DNA of 64,000 bases from DAOTWA01 sp034435955 (GCA_034435955.1 DAOTWA010000009.1:31790-95789); one strand, 5' to 3'. Positions 8,253 to 17,487 are shown, counted from the first letter of the stretch. Translations and numbers: made by a program. Notes: generated by a model not told the origin, from the letters alone.

Positions 8253-9346
8253 AGGAACAGGCATATTATGCAGTCATCATGGCGGGAGGCGGGGGGACGC
8301 GATTATGGCCGCTCTCGCGCCAGACACGCCCCAAGCAGATGCTGCGGTTGTTCGACGAGCGTACGTTATTCCAGATTGCGGTGGAACGGGTGGAGGAGCT
8401 GTTCACCTCCGAGCGCATCCTGGTAGTTACGGTGGCGGAGCAGGCCGAGGAGCTGCAGAGGCAGTGCCCACAGCTCCCGGTCGAAAATTATCTGATCGAG
8501 CCAATGCCGCGCGGTACGGCTTCAGTGGTTGGATTAGCGGCAGTGGCAATCCAGGCGCGCGACCCGCAGGCAGTGATGGCGGTGCTGACTTCTGATCATT
8601 ACATCCGAGACGAAGCCTTGTTCCGCCAGATTCTGGCTGCAGCGTATGAGGTCGCACAGGAAGGGTATCTGGTGACGCTGGGCATAACGCCGACCTATCC
8701 AGCCACCGGCTACGGTTATGTCCAACGCGGAAAATTTCTGGGGAATTATGAGGGTTTTCCTGTCTACCGCGTTGTGCGGTTTAAAGAAAAGCCGGACGAA
8801 GCCGCGGCTCAAGACATGCTGGCCAGCGGCGATCACGATTGGAATTCAGGCATGTTTATCTGGCGGGTCGATCGCATCCTGGATGAATTTCGCCAACATA
8901 TGCCTGCCCTCTATAGCGGGTTGCAGTACATCGCAGCAGCCGAAGGTAAGGATGAAGAAGCCAGGCGCATCCAAAGTGTTTGGAAGGATCTTAGGTCGGA
9001 AACAATCGATTATGGCATCATGGAGCACGCCCGGCAGGTGGCTGTCATCCCTGCAGCCGGTTTGGGCTGGAATGACGTGGGTAGCTGGGATTCGTTGTTT
9101 GATGTGATTCCAGCAGATAAAGATGGCAACATTTTGATGGGCGCCAACCACATGGGACTCGACACCAACCGTACACTGGTGTTCAGCGGCGATGATGATA
9201 AATTGATTGTAACCATCGGAGTGAACGATTTGATCATCGTGGACACGGGGGATGCGTTATTGATCTGTGATCGAAAGCAATCCCAAAAAGTGCGCAATCT
9301 GGTCAATCAGCTCAAATCCTCTTCTGACCAGAGCCGTTACATTTAG
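8249..9346 (+). CDS. manC: Mannose-1-phosphate guanylyltransferase
   Basis: 365 residues. It converts mannose-1-phosphate and GTP to GDP-mannose in the cytoplasm. The nucleotidyltransferase signature MAGGGGTRLWPLSRQTRPKQ is at residues 11-30, and the lower catalytic block YGIMEHARQVAVIP followed by GWNDVGSWDSL is typical of GDP-mannose pyrophosphorylases. The isomerase domain found in bifunctional ManC/AlgA enzymes is absent, so this is the short monofunctional form. The start is a GTG overlapping the dprA stop. GDP-mannose could feed the glycan genes at 20-35 kb (inference). Confidence 0.93.
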   Translation: MKEQAYYAVIMAGGGGTRLWPLSRQTRPKQMLRLFDERTLFQIAVERVEELFTSERILVVTVAEQAEELQRQCPQLPVENYLIEPMPRGTASVVGLAAVAIQARDPQAVMAVLTSDHYIRDEALFRQILAAAYEVAQEGYLVTLGITPTYPATGYGYVQRGKFLGNYEGFPVYRVVRFKEKPDEAAAQDMLASGDHDWNSGMFIWRVDRILDEFRQHMPALYSGLQYIAAAEGKDEEARRIQSVWKDLRSETIDYGIMEHARQVAVIPAAGLGWNDVGSWDSLFDVIPADKDGNILMGANHMGLDTNRTLVFSGDDDKLIVTIGVNDLIIVDTGDALLICDRKQSQKVRNLVNQLKSSSDQSRYI

Positions 9347-9455
9347 CACCCTTTCAATGCAATCATGTGATGAACAGGAGTGATCAGTCTGGTTGGAGCG
9401 CTGGCCCGAGTAGATCATTCATCCCGTAAGGAAAGGGTATTCAGGAGAGATAGAA

Positions 9456-11765
9456 TTGGAAGCTTACTGTGTGAAGTGCAAAACCAAGCGTGAAATGAAA
9501 GACCCGCAAGCCGACTATAACGCGCTAGGAGCACCGCTGACGCGGGGCGTCTGCCCGGTTTGCGGCACCAAGCTGTACCGCATGGGGCGGACACCTGCGC
9601 ACGAGCAGCTCCCGAAACCCGAAAGGAAAAACGGAGGTCGCAACGGCAAGCTGGTGATCGTGGAATCGCCAGCCAAGGCACGCACCGTCGGTAGATTCCT
9701 TGGCAAGGGCTATACCGTGAAAGCCTCGATAGGCCACGTGCGCGACCTGCTGCGCTCGGAATTGTCGGTGGATGTGGAAAACAATTTCACGCCCAAATAT
9801 CGGGTGCCTAACGAGAAGCGGCCGGTGGTTAAAGAGCTCAAGCAGCTTGCTAAAACTGCCGAGGAAATCTACCTGGCTACCGACCCTGACCGGGAAGGTG
9901 AGGCCATCGCCTGGCATTTGATGGAGGCGGCCGAAATTCAACCGAAGCTATCGAAACGGGTGGTATTCCATGAGATTACCGAGGCGGCCATTACGGAAGC
10001 TTTCTCCCACCCGCGGCAGATCAACATGGATCTGGTTAATGCGCAACAGGCGCGCCGGGTGCTCGATCGCCTGGTAGGCTACAGCATTAGCCCGATCTTG
10101 TGGGAAAAGGTACGCAGCCGACTTTCGGCTGGGCGGGTGCAATCGGTCGCGCTGCGGCTGGTCGTCGAGCGCGAACGGGAGATACAGGCCTTCGTGCCGC
10201 AGGAGTACTGGTCGGTCAAGGCGGAATTAAAACCGGAAGGCATCGATGCGACCTACCTGGTCAGCCTTGCGCGCATCGACGAGCAGGAACCAGAGCTGTC
10301 CAGCTCGGAAGTGGTCAAGCCCGTTTTGGAGGACATGGAGAAGGCCGCCTATACCATCACGCGCATCAAGCGCGGGGAAAGGCGGCGTAAGCCGGCGGCG
10401 CCATTTATTACGAGCACATTGCAGCAGGAAGCTTCGCGTAAGCTTGGGTACACTGCGCGGCGCACGATGGCGCTGGCCCAGCAGCTCTATGAGGGACTGG
10501 ACGTGGGCGAAGGAGGCAGCACCGGACTGATCACCTATATGCGCACGGATTCGACCAACATCGCCGAGGTCGCCCAGCAAGAGGCGCGCCAATGGGTGAC
10601 CCAGCGTTATGGGAACGACTTCCTGCCAGCGACGCCGCCGACATACAAGACCCGCGCGGTAGGCGCGCAGGAAGCTCACGAAGCCATCCGACCCACCTCG
10701 GTCTTCCGCGAGCCGGAGAAAATCAAGCAGTATCTCAGCCCCGACCAGTTCCGGCTTTATCAGCTTGTGTGGCAGCGCTTTGTCGCCTCGCAGATGGAAG
10801 CGGCGGTGTACGACACCCTGTCGGTTGAGGTGACCGGCAAGACCGGTGAACATACCTATCTGCTGCGGGCGTCCGGCTCCAGCATTGCATTCCCAGGGTA
10901 CCTGGTGGTTTATGAAGAGGCCAGGGACGAAGATCAGAAGCCTGACGAGGAGGAATCGGTGCGCATCCCTGCAGGGATTGTTGAAGGTCAGGCGCAAGAG
11001 TTGATCCGGCTGCTGCCAGAGCAGCACTTCACCCAACCACCGCCGCGCTACACCGAGGCCACGTTGGTACAAGCGCTGGAAGAATACGGCATCGGGCGGC
11101 CTTCGACCTACGCGCCGATCCTCTCGACGATCCAAGAGCGTGGGTATGTGGTGAGGGAGGCCAAGCGGTTAAGCCCGACCGAAACAGGTTTCGTCGTCAA
11201 TGACCTGCTGGTAGAACACTTCCCTGAAATCGTGGATACCGGCTTTACAGCGCGCATGGAAGAGAATCTGGACGAGATCGCCAACGGCAAACAGGATTGG
11301 GTGGAAATCATTCGCCAGTTCTACGGGCCATTTTCGCAGGTGGTGCAAAAAGCCATGGCTGAGATGCCGACCACCAAGGCCGAATTAGAAAAGGTGGGCC
11401 GGGCCTGTCCCGAATGTGGGCATGATCTGGTCATCCGCTGGGGGCGCTATGGGAAATTCATTAGCTGCTCCAATTTCCCGACCTGTCGCTATACCGAAGC
11501 GTGGCTCGAAAAGATCGGCGTGACCTGCCCGCAGGATGGCGGCGACATCGTGGTGCGCAAAACCCGCAAGGGCCGCATTTTTTATGGCTGTGCGAATTAC
11601 CCCCAATGCCAGTTCACTTCATGGAAGAGACCGATCTCCACTCCCTGCCCGAAATGTGGTGGATTGATGGTAATCGCAAATAAGCGTGAAGCGCAATGCA
11701 CTGTTTGTGGGGAGACTTTCCTGCTGGAACAGGTGAGCAGCGAGACTGCGACGGAATCGGCATAA
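9456..11765 (+). CDS. topA: DNA topoisomerase I with N-terminal DUF5679 zinc ribbon
   Basis: 769 residues starting at a TTG with AGGAGAG upstream. Residues 1-45 are a small zinc ribbon of DUF5679 type with Cys 5, 8, 33 and 36. The TOPRIM domain starts near residue 65 (KLVIVESPAKARTVGRFLG, then TDPDREGEAIAWHL), and the strand-cleaving tyrosine is Tyr361 in LITYMRTDST. Three C-terminal cysteine ribbons follow (CPECGHD...CSNFPTC, CPQDGGD...CANYPQC, CPKCGG...CTVC); the second lacks one cysteine (CPQD in place of CPxC). The enzyme relaxes negative supercoils through a 5'-phosphotyrosine. Bacterial TopA usually begins at the TOPRIM domain, so the N-terminal ribbon is a lineage feature or a regulatory add-on. 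Confidence 0.97.
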   Translation: MEAYCVKCKTKREMKDPQADYNALGAPLTRGVCPVCGTKLYRMGRTPAHEQLPKPERKNGGRNGKLVIVESPAKARTVGRFLGKGYTVKASIGHVRDLLRSELSVDVENNFTPKYRVPNEKRPVVKELKQLAKTAEEIYLATDPDREGEAIAWHLMEAAEIQPKLSKRVVFHEITEAAITEAFSHPRQINMDLVNAQQARRVLDRLVGYSISPILWEKVRSRLSAGRVQSVALRLVVEREREIQAFVPQEYWSVKAELKPEGIDATYLVSLARIDEQEPELSSSEVVKPVLEDMEKAAYTITRIKRGERRRKPAAPFITSTLQQEASRKLGYTARRTMALAQQLYEGLDVGEGGSTGLITYMRTDSTNIAEVAQQEARQWVTQRYGNDFLPATPPTYKTRAVGAQEAHEAIRPTSVFREPEKIKQYLSPDQFRLYQLVWQRFVASQMEAAVYDTLSVEVTGKTGEHTYLLRASGSSIAFPGYLVVYEEARDEDQKPDEEESVRIPAGIVEGQAQELIRLLPEQHFTQPPPRYTEATLVQALEEYGIGRPSTYAPILSTIQERGYVVREAKRLSPTETGFVVNDLLVEHFPEIVDTGFTARMEENLDEIANGKQDWVEIIRQFYGPFSQVVQKAMAEMPTTKAELEKVGRACPECGHDLVIRWGRYGKFISCSNFPTCRYTEAWLEKIGVTCPQDGGDIVVRKTRKGRIFYGCANYPQCQFTSWKRPISTPCPKCGGLMVIANKREAQCTVCGETFLLEQVSSETATESA

Positions 11766-11879
11766 AGGTTGCATCGTTCCGACGGGGTGCTGGAGGTTGC
11801 GGATTTTCCGAATCTCATCTAAAATTAATCAACACTCGAAGCTGCCCCGCCCATTGGGCAAAAGTTCCAGGAGCAGAAA

Positions 11880-12914
11880 ATGGATAGAATCCGCGAACAG
11901 TTAAATCGGCCGGTGGTGCTCGCCGCAGTCGCTTTCTTGGTGGGCTTAATCCTTGGCTGGCTTGTGCTGGGATGGTGGCTGTTCCCCGTGCAATGGACCG
12001 ATGCCACCCCGCAGTTTCTGCGCTCGGATCTCAAAGTAGATTACCTGCGGATGACCATCGACTCCTATTCCAAGAATCAGGATAAGGCGCTGGCTCTTCA
12101 ACGCTGGAACGAGCTAGGGCCTGATGCTCCCAAGGTGTTGGAGCAAATCCAAGCTCAGCCGGGCGGGCTTTCGGGAAACGATCTGGCTGCCTTCAACACC
12201 CTCATCAGCCAGGCAGGCGTGGCGCCGGCCGTTACGCCAGGAACTGCGGCGCCGCAGGGGACCGCTTCCCCAGCCACGCAGGCGGGCAGGACCACCACCC
12301 CCGTCCTGCTGGTGGTTTTATGTATATTGACGCTGGTCATCGCTGGGGCCTTGGCTTACATCTTCCTGGTGCGTAACCGGCGCCTGGCAGAGGGCTTACT
12401 GCCTTCCACGCAGGCGCAGGAGGAAAGCCGGCAGGCGGTGCGCACGGATTTTGCCGCAGAGGGGCATGAGGCCCCAGTGGCCCAATTCATGACCACATAC
12501 ATGGCGGGTGACGACCTGTATGACGATTCTTTCAGCATCGATTCGCCTTCCGGCGAGTTCCTGGGCGAATGCGGCGTAGGCATCTCCGACACCATCGGAG
12601 TGGGCGATCCGAAAAAAGTAACCGCGTTTGAGGTCTGGCTGTTCGATAAAAACGACATTCAGACGGTCACCAAAGTATTAATGAGCCAACACGCGTTCAA
12701 CGATGGCGCTATACGCCAGCGGCTGGAATCAAAGGGCGAGCCGGTGCTGTGCGAGGCAGGCAAGCGCATCCTCCTGGAGACGGCCACCCTGCAGCTCGAA
12801 GCGCGGGTGGTGGACATGAATTACGGTCAGGGAGCATTGCCGGCCAACAGCTTCTTCGACCGGCTCACACTCGAGTTGGCGGTATGGCCGAAGGTTGGCG
12901 TTCCGGCTAGTTGA
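11880..12914 (+). CDS. Unknown two-segment membrane protein
   Basis: 344 residues, not recognised as a named family. Residues about 10-35 form a first hydrophobic segment (VLAAVAFLVGLILGWLVLGW). A helical region of roughly 75 residues follows, then a Pro/Ala/Thr-rich linker, and a second hydrophobic segment at about 140-163 (VLLVVLCILTLVIAGALAYI). The C-terminal 170 residues are soluble, rich in beta-type pattern, and contain FEVWLFDKNDIQTVTKVL, which suggests a compact cytoplasmic domain. A good AGGAG site precedes the ATG. It lies alone between topA and a bidirectional terminator. I do not assign a function. Confidence 0.75.
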   Translation: MDRIREQLNRPVVLAAVAFLVGLILGWLVLGWWLFPVQWTDATPQFLRSDLKVDYLRMTIDSYSKNQDKALALQRWNELGPDAPKVLEQIQAQPGGLSGNDLAAFNTLISQAGVAPAVTPGTAAPQGTASPATQAGRTTTPVLLVVLCILTLVIAGALAYIFLVRNRRLAEGLLPSTQAQEESRQAVRTDFAAEGHEAPVAQFMTTYMAGDDLYDDSFSIDSPSGEFLGECGVGISDTIGVGDPKKVTAFEVWLFDKNDIQTVTKVLMSQHAFNDGAIRQRLESKGEPVLCEAGKRILLETATLQLEARVVDMNYGQGALPANSFFDRLTLELAVWPKVGVPAS

Positions 12915-12939
12915 AATACCTACAAAGAGTAAAAACGAA

Positions 12940-12967
12940 AAAGCCCAGCCATTCTGCGCTGGGCTTT
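12940..12967. terminator. Bidirectional terminator between convergent genes
   Basis: A perfect 10-bp stem (12940-12949 with 12958-12967; AAAGCCCAGC and its complement) closes an 8-base loop. It is A-rich on the left side (AAAAACGAAA) and T-containing on the right, so it can end transcripts of the membrane protein gene to the left and of greA to the right. Confidence 0.8.
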
Positions 12968-12988
12968 GCTCGTTGTACGGCTCGAACA

Positions 12989-13459
12989 TCATTCGATTTT
13001 TAAGATTTTCACCTTTATCTCGCCGCCAGGGGTTTCTACAGTCACCACATCGCCTTTGTGTCGGCCTAGCAGGGCTTTACCTATGGGCGACTCGTGGGAA
13101 ATGCGCCCGTTGCGCGGATCGGCTTCTTTGGGACCCACCAGATAATACGTCTCGGGAGGAAAGTCTCCTTCCTGAATGGTGACCGTCGAGCCGATGTCGA
13201 TCACCTCGTGATTGCCGTTGTTCTCGATAATGATGACATTCTTGAGAATTTGCTCAAGCTCCTGGATGCGCCCTTCCAGGAATGCCTGCTCTTCTTTCGC
13301 AGCGATGTAGTCGGCGTTCTCCGACAGGTCGCCCTGCTGAATGGCGGCGCGCAGGCGTCTGGCAAGCTGCTCCCGGGCCGGCCCTTTGAGCTGCTCCAAT
13401 TCCTTACGCAGACGTTCGACGCCCTCTCTGGTGAGATATGTGCCTTCGCTATTGCTCAT
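12989..13459 (-). CDS. greA: Transcription elongation factor GreA
   Basis: 156 residues. The N-terminal coiled coil (EGVERLRKELEQLK through LENADYIAAKEEQAFLEGRI-type pattern, here SENADYIAAKEEQAFLEGRI) carries the acidic tip that enters the RNA polymerase secondary channel and stimulates cleavage of backtracked RNA. The C-terminal FKBP-like domain (TVTIQEGDFPPETYYLVG ... ISHESPIGKALLG) contacts polymerase. Length and domain order are standard. It converges on the membrane protein gene and follows the dgt gene on the same strand after 84 bases. Confidence 0.96.
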   Translation of the reverse strand: MSNSEGTYLTREGVERLRKELEQLKGPAREQLARRLRAAIQQGDLSENADYIAAKEEQAFLEGRIQELEQILKNVIIIENNGNHEVIDIGSTVTIQEGDFPPETYYLVGPKEADPRNGRISHESPIGKALLGRHKGDVVTVETPGGEIKVKILKIE

Positions 13460-13543
13460 CCTGCAACTCCAAGACCCAACATCAATAATGCACTATTTTA
13501 ACCCGAAAAAAGGAGCCAATAAGGTTTGATTTTCGATCATGGA

Positions 13544-14695
13544 TCAAGGCAGCATATTTGGTTCAAAGAGCTTCTGATGCTCCTCGATGGCAAAGCGGTC
13601 GGTCATGCCAGCGATATAATCGCAGATCGTGCGCTCCAGTCCACGCTCTTCGATGACTGCCTGGACGTGCTGGGGAAGGATGGTCGGTTCGGACTGGTAG
13701 GCGCCGAACAGGTCAGTGATCAGCCGTTCAGCTTTGACGGCCATGCGCACCACTCGATACTGACGATACATGTTGGCGAAGAGGAAATCCTTCAGCTCCC
13801 GGTTATAACGGTGCATGTCCTCGCTGAAGCCGACCACGTTATAGGGTAGTTTTTGAACGTCTTCGGCGTTACGCACGCCGCTCTCGCGCAGGCGCAAATC
13901 GGTTGCCTGAATGTTGTCGGTAACCATCAGGCCAATGAGTCGGCGGATCAGGCGGTGCCGATCGAGGTCGTTCAAATCTGGACCGCGCCATTCGATGCTC
14001 TCGGCGGCGATCTCCCATAAAGTAATTCCGCTAAGCATCTCAGGAGTGATCATACCGGAGCGTAAACCGTCGTCCAAATCGTGGGCCGTGTAAGCCAACT
14101 CGTCGGCCGCGTTGGTGATCTGCGCTTCCAGATGGCCGCGCAGTTCAGGGTTGAAATCGGCGGCGTCACTGCGGTCGTATTCGGTTTCGTGCTTAACCAT
14201 GCCTTCCAGCACTTCCCAGGTGAGGTTCAGACCGGGAAATTCGGGATAGCGGTGCTCAAGAAGGGTAACGATTCGATAAGACTGGCGATTGTGGTCGAAA
14301 CCATCGTAATCGCGCATTAACCTTGCAAGAGCTGCTTCTCCCGCATGGCCAAAAGGCGGGTGGCCGAGATCATGGGCCAGGCAGATGGTCTCGACCAGGT
14401 CCTCGTTGGCGCCCAAAGCACGGGCGATGGTGCGGCCGATCTGTGCGACCTCGATTGTGTGGGTCAGTCGAGTGCGGTAATAATCGCCCTCGTGATTGAT
14501 GAATACCTGAGTCTTGTATTCCAGGCGACGGAAAGCGGTGGTATGGATGATGCGGTCGCGGTCGCGCTGAAAGGCTGTGCGGTAATCCGGTTCGTCATCC
14601 GGATATTTGCGCCCCTTGCTGTTGCGACTGCGCATCCCGTAAGGCGCCAGACTTTGATCCTCGAGCGCTTCCAACTGTTGACGACTATATTGCAT
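13544..14695 (-). CDS. dgt: dGTP triphosphohydrolase-like HD protein
   Basis: 383 residues from the ATG at 14695, which begins MQYSRQQLEALEDQSL; longer frames upstream run into the preceding gene and lack family similarity. Motifs: FQRDRDRIIHTTAFRRLEYKTQ (N-terminal family signature), R.THTIEVAQIGRTIAR, CLAHDLGHPPFGHAGE (the HD metal ligands), and DELAYTAHDLDDG. These enzymes hydrolyse dNTPs to the nucleoside and triphosphate. The length fits the shorter deoxyguanosinetriphosphate triphosphohydrolase-like branch. It is the last gene of the operon starting at 17481, and its start overlaps the end of the kinase gene by 11 bases. Confidence 0.93.
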   Translation of the reverse strand: MQYSRQQLEALEDQSLAPYGMRSRNSKGRKYPDDEPDYRTAFQRDRDRIIHTTAFRRLEYKTQVFINHEGDYYRTRLTHTIEVAQIGRTIARALGANEDLVETICLAHDLGHPPFGHAGEAALARLMRDYDGFDHNRQSYRIVTLLEHRYPEFPGLNLTWEVLEGMVKHETEYDRSDAADFNPELRGHLEAQITNAADELAYTAHDLDDGLRSGMITPEMLSGITLWEIAAESIEWRGPDLNDLDRHRLIRRLIGLMVTDNIQATDLRLRESGVRNAEDVQKLPYNVVGFSEDMHRYNRELKDFLFANMYRQYRVVRMAVKAERLITDLFGAYQSEPTILPQHVQAVIEERGLERTICDYIAGMTDRFAIEEHQKLFEPNMLP

Positions 14696-15515
14696 CTTGG
14701 CTGACCTCCTCAACTTCCGAGCGCAAGCAGGTTCCCGGAGATGCGCCCAGCAAGGCATCACGGACGACGCCCGGCTGCCGTCCAGAAAAGATATGCGCCT
14801 GTAGACCGGGAATTTCCTCCACCAGAGAAAGCATGCTCTCGACCTTTTGAAGCATACCGCCCGTGACGTCCGGCTCTTGCGACCCGGCCAGGACTGAGGA
14901 ATAGCGCGAAAAAGTGCGCATGGTGATCACAGGAATCAGGCGCGTGTTTACAGGGAAATCCTCCCAGACGCCCTCTTCGACGCCAGCCAGCAAAATGCGC
15001 CGGGGGCGGAAAAATCGGGCAAGGTACGAGAATGCCTCTTCGGTGGACACAATGGCGGCGCCTAATTCCTGATCGAAGGTAACATCGCCGTTCACCACCG
15101 GCAGCAGGCCTGCGGATAAGGCAGCCTGCACGGGCGCCGGGTCCCAGGCGACGATTCGGCGTGCGCGGCTGGTGGCGCAGGCTGAAGGAGGGAAGGCGAC
15201 CGCCGGCAAGCCGGCGGCAGCCAGGGCGTCCAGGACAAAGCGGTTGAGGGTGTGAGCGGCGCGCCAGACTTCGACGAAACCGGCCCAAGTGGCCGGGTCG
15301 CTGCCGCCCGACAGGCTTGCCCATTTGCTGGCCGCAGCGTGCCCAAAGGAACCCGAGCCGTGGCCGAGCAAAAGGCGCAAGGAAGGATCCTGCCGGCGCG
15401 CCGAAGTGATCTCATCGGCCAGGCGGGCGAGGACGGCGGGTAAATGGGTGTTAGCCCGGCTCTTGTCGGTGATTAACGAACCGCCTAGCTTGAGAAATAC
15501 GAGATTTTGCATCAT
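14685..15515 (-). CDS. ipk: Isopentenyl phosphate kinase
   Basis: 276 residues from the ATG at 15515 (MMQNLVFLKLGGS; the second Met is equally possible). It belongs to the amino-acid kinase fold. LKLGGSLITDK is the nucleotide loop, and GHGSGSFGHAAA supplies the histidine that is catalytic in characterised isopentenyl phosphate kinases. The acceptor-side blocks PVVNGDVTFD and LAGVEEGVWED with DVTGGMLQKV complete the family pattern. The enzyme makes isopentenyl diphosphate from isopentenyl phosphate, the last step of the alternative mevalonate route known from archaea and some Chloroflexota. A TATAAT lies 19 bases upstream, so it may have its own promoter inside the operon. Confidence 0.9.
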   Translation of the reverse strand: MMQNLVFLKLGGSLITDKSRANTHLPAVLARLADEITSARRQDPSLRLLLGHGSGSFGHAAASKWASLSGGSDPATWAGFVEVWRAAHTLNRFVLDALAAAGLPAVAFPPSACATSRARRIVAWDPAPVQAALSAGLLPVVNGDVTFDQELGAAIVSTEEAFSYLARFFRPRRILLAGVEEGVWEDFPVNTRLIPVITMRTFSRYSSVLAGSQEPDVTGGMLQKVESMLSLVEEIPGLQAHIFSGRQPGVVRDALLGASPGTCLRSEVEEVSQDAI

Positions 15516-15573
15516 TGAATGGATTCCGGGTGAAATTATACCAACGAAGGGGACGCACAAAGGCAGGTGTCGG

Positions 15574-16524
15574 TCAGGCTGGCTCGTGAACCTGGGTAAC
15601 GATCGTGCGCGTGGCTCCGGCGCGGGTAAGCGCAGCCTCGACCGCACCGGCCAGGGCGGGATCGGCCAGAGCGATCATATTTCCTCCACGCCCGGCGCCG
15701 GAGAGTTTGGCGCCTTTGGCGCCGGCCTCGCGCGCGGCGGCTACCAACCGATCCAGCTCGGGGGAGGAGACGCCCAGCTCAATCAGCAGAGCGTGATTGG
15801 CGTCCATCAACGGGCCCAGCTCGTGGACGCGGCCGCTCTCGATAAGTTGGCGCGCCTGTCCGGTGATCTGTGCGGCGGCGTCGAAAAGACCTTCATAATG
15901 CTGCGGGTCGGCGTCATGGCGGGCGCGTACATCGGCCACGACCGCCGCGGTGGAACTGGCGATGCCGGTGTCCCCGATGATCAGGGTGAAGGGCTGTGGC
16001 ACACGCAAGAGGTCGATTTTTTGGCCGCGGACGAAATAGACTGGGCGGGCATAAGTGACCACAGTATTGTCAATGCCCGAAGGCGTGCCGTGATGGATTT
16101 TCTCGACCTCGAAGGCGATCGCGGAGACGGTATCATCGTCGAGTGGTTGTCCGAGGAAGGACGAGAGGGCGCGGATGATTGCCACGGAAATGGCGGCGCT
16201 TGACCCAAGGCCGGATGCAAGCGGGATGGAGGAAGTAACGCGCAGGGTGAAAGAGGGAGGGGAGGGGATGTGGAAGGCCTCCAGAGTTTTGCGTATAGCC
16301 AAACTAAGTGGATGGTCGTCGGCCAGCTCATTCAATGGGCTGGATAAACCGATGTCGGGGGCCTCGACCAAGACACGGCCAGGGGAGCCGCGTGGTTCGG
16401 CGAACACCGCGGCCCTGGCGCGCACCTGAGCCACCGGAACGGCAATAGCCGGACGGCCATAGACCACAGCGTGCTCGCCAAACAGGATCACCTTTCCAGG
16501 TGCAGTGGAGGATATGGCTGGCAT
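15574..16524 (-). CDS. mvk: Mevalonate kinase
   Basis: 316 residues, GHMP kinase fold. The three GHMP motifs are clear: APGKVILFGEHAVVYGRPAI at the N-terminus, PLASGLGSSAAISVA (ATP-binding loop, about residues 104-118) and AKLSGAGRGGNMIAL near 275. TPSGIDNTVVTYARPVYF is the mevalonate kinase signature and includes the catalytic aspartate. It phosphorylates mevalonate to 5-phosphomevalonate. The start lies 3 bases after the upstream prenyltransferase stop codon. No phosphomevalonate kinase or decarboxylase is present in this window. Confidence 0.95.
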   Translation of the reverse strand: MPAISSTAPGKVILFGEHAVVYGRPAIAVPVAQVRARAAVFAEPRGSPGRVLVEAPDIGLSSPLNELADDHPLSLAIRKTLEAFHIPSPPSFTLRVTSSIPLASGLGSSAAISVAIIRALSSFLGQPLDDDTVSAIAFEVEKIHHGTPSGIDNTVVTYARPVYFVRGQKIDLLRVPQPFTLIIGDTGIASSTAAVVADVRARHDADPQHYEGLFDAAAQITGQARQLIESGRVHELGPLMDANHALLIELGVSSPELDRLVAAAREAGAKGAKLSGAGRGGNMIALADPALAGAVEAALTRAGATRTIVTQVHEPA

Positions 16525-16527
16525 GGA

Positions 16528-17481
16528 TCAGGATAGGTAGAAGATCACCAGTACGGCTGCCACCCAGAGCGCGATTGAGATTTGCAACGGGCGGTCGCTG
16601 AGAAGCAGTTCTTCGGGTTCCCCGCCGCTTTGTTTGATCTGAATGAGATAAAGATATCGAAAAATGGCATAAATCACAAACGGGATGGTCAGCATCATGG
16701 TGTGGTTCTCGGGCACATTGGGCGCCGAGAAGGTGTATAGGCTGTACGTGATGATCGTAGTGCTGGAAACGATGGTGATAAGCTGATCGAGCAAGGGGAT
16801 ATTGTAACCTTCCAGGACGCGGCGATGAGAATTGGCATTCTCAGCCAGCGTGGCCAGCTCGGCGCGGCGCTTGCCGAAGCCCAGATACAGCGCCAGCAGG
16901 GTCATCGTGACGTACAGCCAGGGCGAGAAGCGCTCCACAACGATCACCGTCACGCCTGCGGCCACACGCAGGACGAAACCAGCGGCAATAACCATCACGT
17001 CGATCAAAGGAATGTGCTTCAGGCGAGCCGAATAAGCCAGATTGAGCAGGAAGTAACCTAAGGCGACAGCAAAGAAAGCGGGTGACAGGACGAAAGCTAC
17101 GGGGAGGGTGACAACGAGAATGATCGCCGCCGTGCCGGCCGCGACCGGTATCGAAAGCTGACCAGAGGCCAAAGGGCGGTTGCGCTTTTGCGGGTGGCGG
17201 CGATCCGCCTCCAGGTCGGTGATGTCATTGATGATATACACAGCGCTGGAAAGCAGACAGAAGAGTACGAAAGCCAGCAGGGTATTCAAAAGCTCGGATG
17301 TGTGCGTAAGGATGCCCTGGCTGAAGAGGGCGCGCGGGCTGGGCAACTGGCGGTCGAACACGATGGCGGCGAAGACGAAAATATTCTTCGTCCACTGCCG
17401 CGGGCGCATGGTCTTCACCAAAGCCACGATGGTTCTGGCAAGTGAAGGTACGGAAGCACCATCTTTTATTTTTTCAACCAT
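16528..17481 (-). CDS. Decaprenyl-phosphate phosphoribosyltransferase-like UbiA protein
   Basis: 317 residues from the ATG at 17481 (MVEKIKDGAS). It has about nine hydrophobic segments, typical of UbiA prenyltransferases. The sequence MRPRQWTKNIFVFAA at the N-terminus, the first Asp-rich motif NDITDLEADRRHPQKRNRP, and DVMVIAAGFVLRVAAG match the branch that moves phosphoribose from PRPP to a polyprenyl phosphate. In mycobacteria this reaction starts the arabinose donor pathway. In Chloroflexota the downstream product is not established, so the substrate is inferred. As first gene of an operon with mevalonate and isopentenyl phosphate kinases, it couples isoprenoid supply to a lipid-linked sugar. 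Confidence 0.88.
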   Translation of the reverse strand: MVEKIKDGASVPSLARTIVALVKTMRPRQWTKNIFVFAAIVFDRQLPSPRALFSQGILTHTSELLNTLLAFVLFCLLSSAVYIINDITDLEADRRHPQKRNRPLASGQLSIPVAAGTAAIILVVTLPVAFVLSPAFFAVALGYFLLNLAYSARLKHIPLIDVMVIAAGFVLRVAAGVTVIVVERFSPWLYVTMTLLALYLGFGKRRAELATLAENANSHRRVLEGYNIPLLDQLITIVSSTTIITYSLYTFSAPNVPENHTMMLTIPFVIYAIFRYLYLIQIKQSGGEPEELLLSDRPLQISIALWVAAVLVIFYLS

Positions 17482-17487
17482 GCTCCC

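Noticed and set aside
10227..11135. A 302-codon minus-strand frame inside topA
   Set aside because: It is fully covered by the topA reading frame with intact motifs; an antisense artefact of codon bias.
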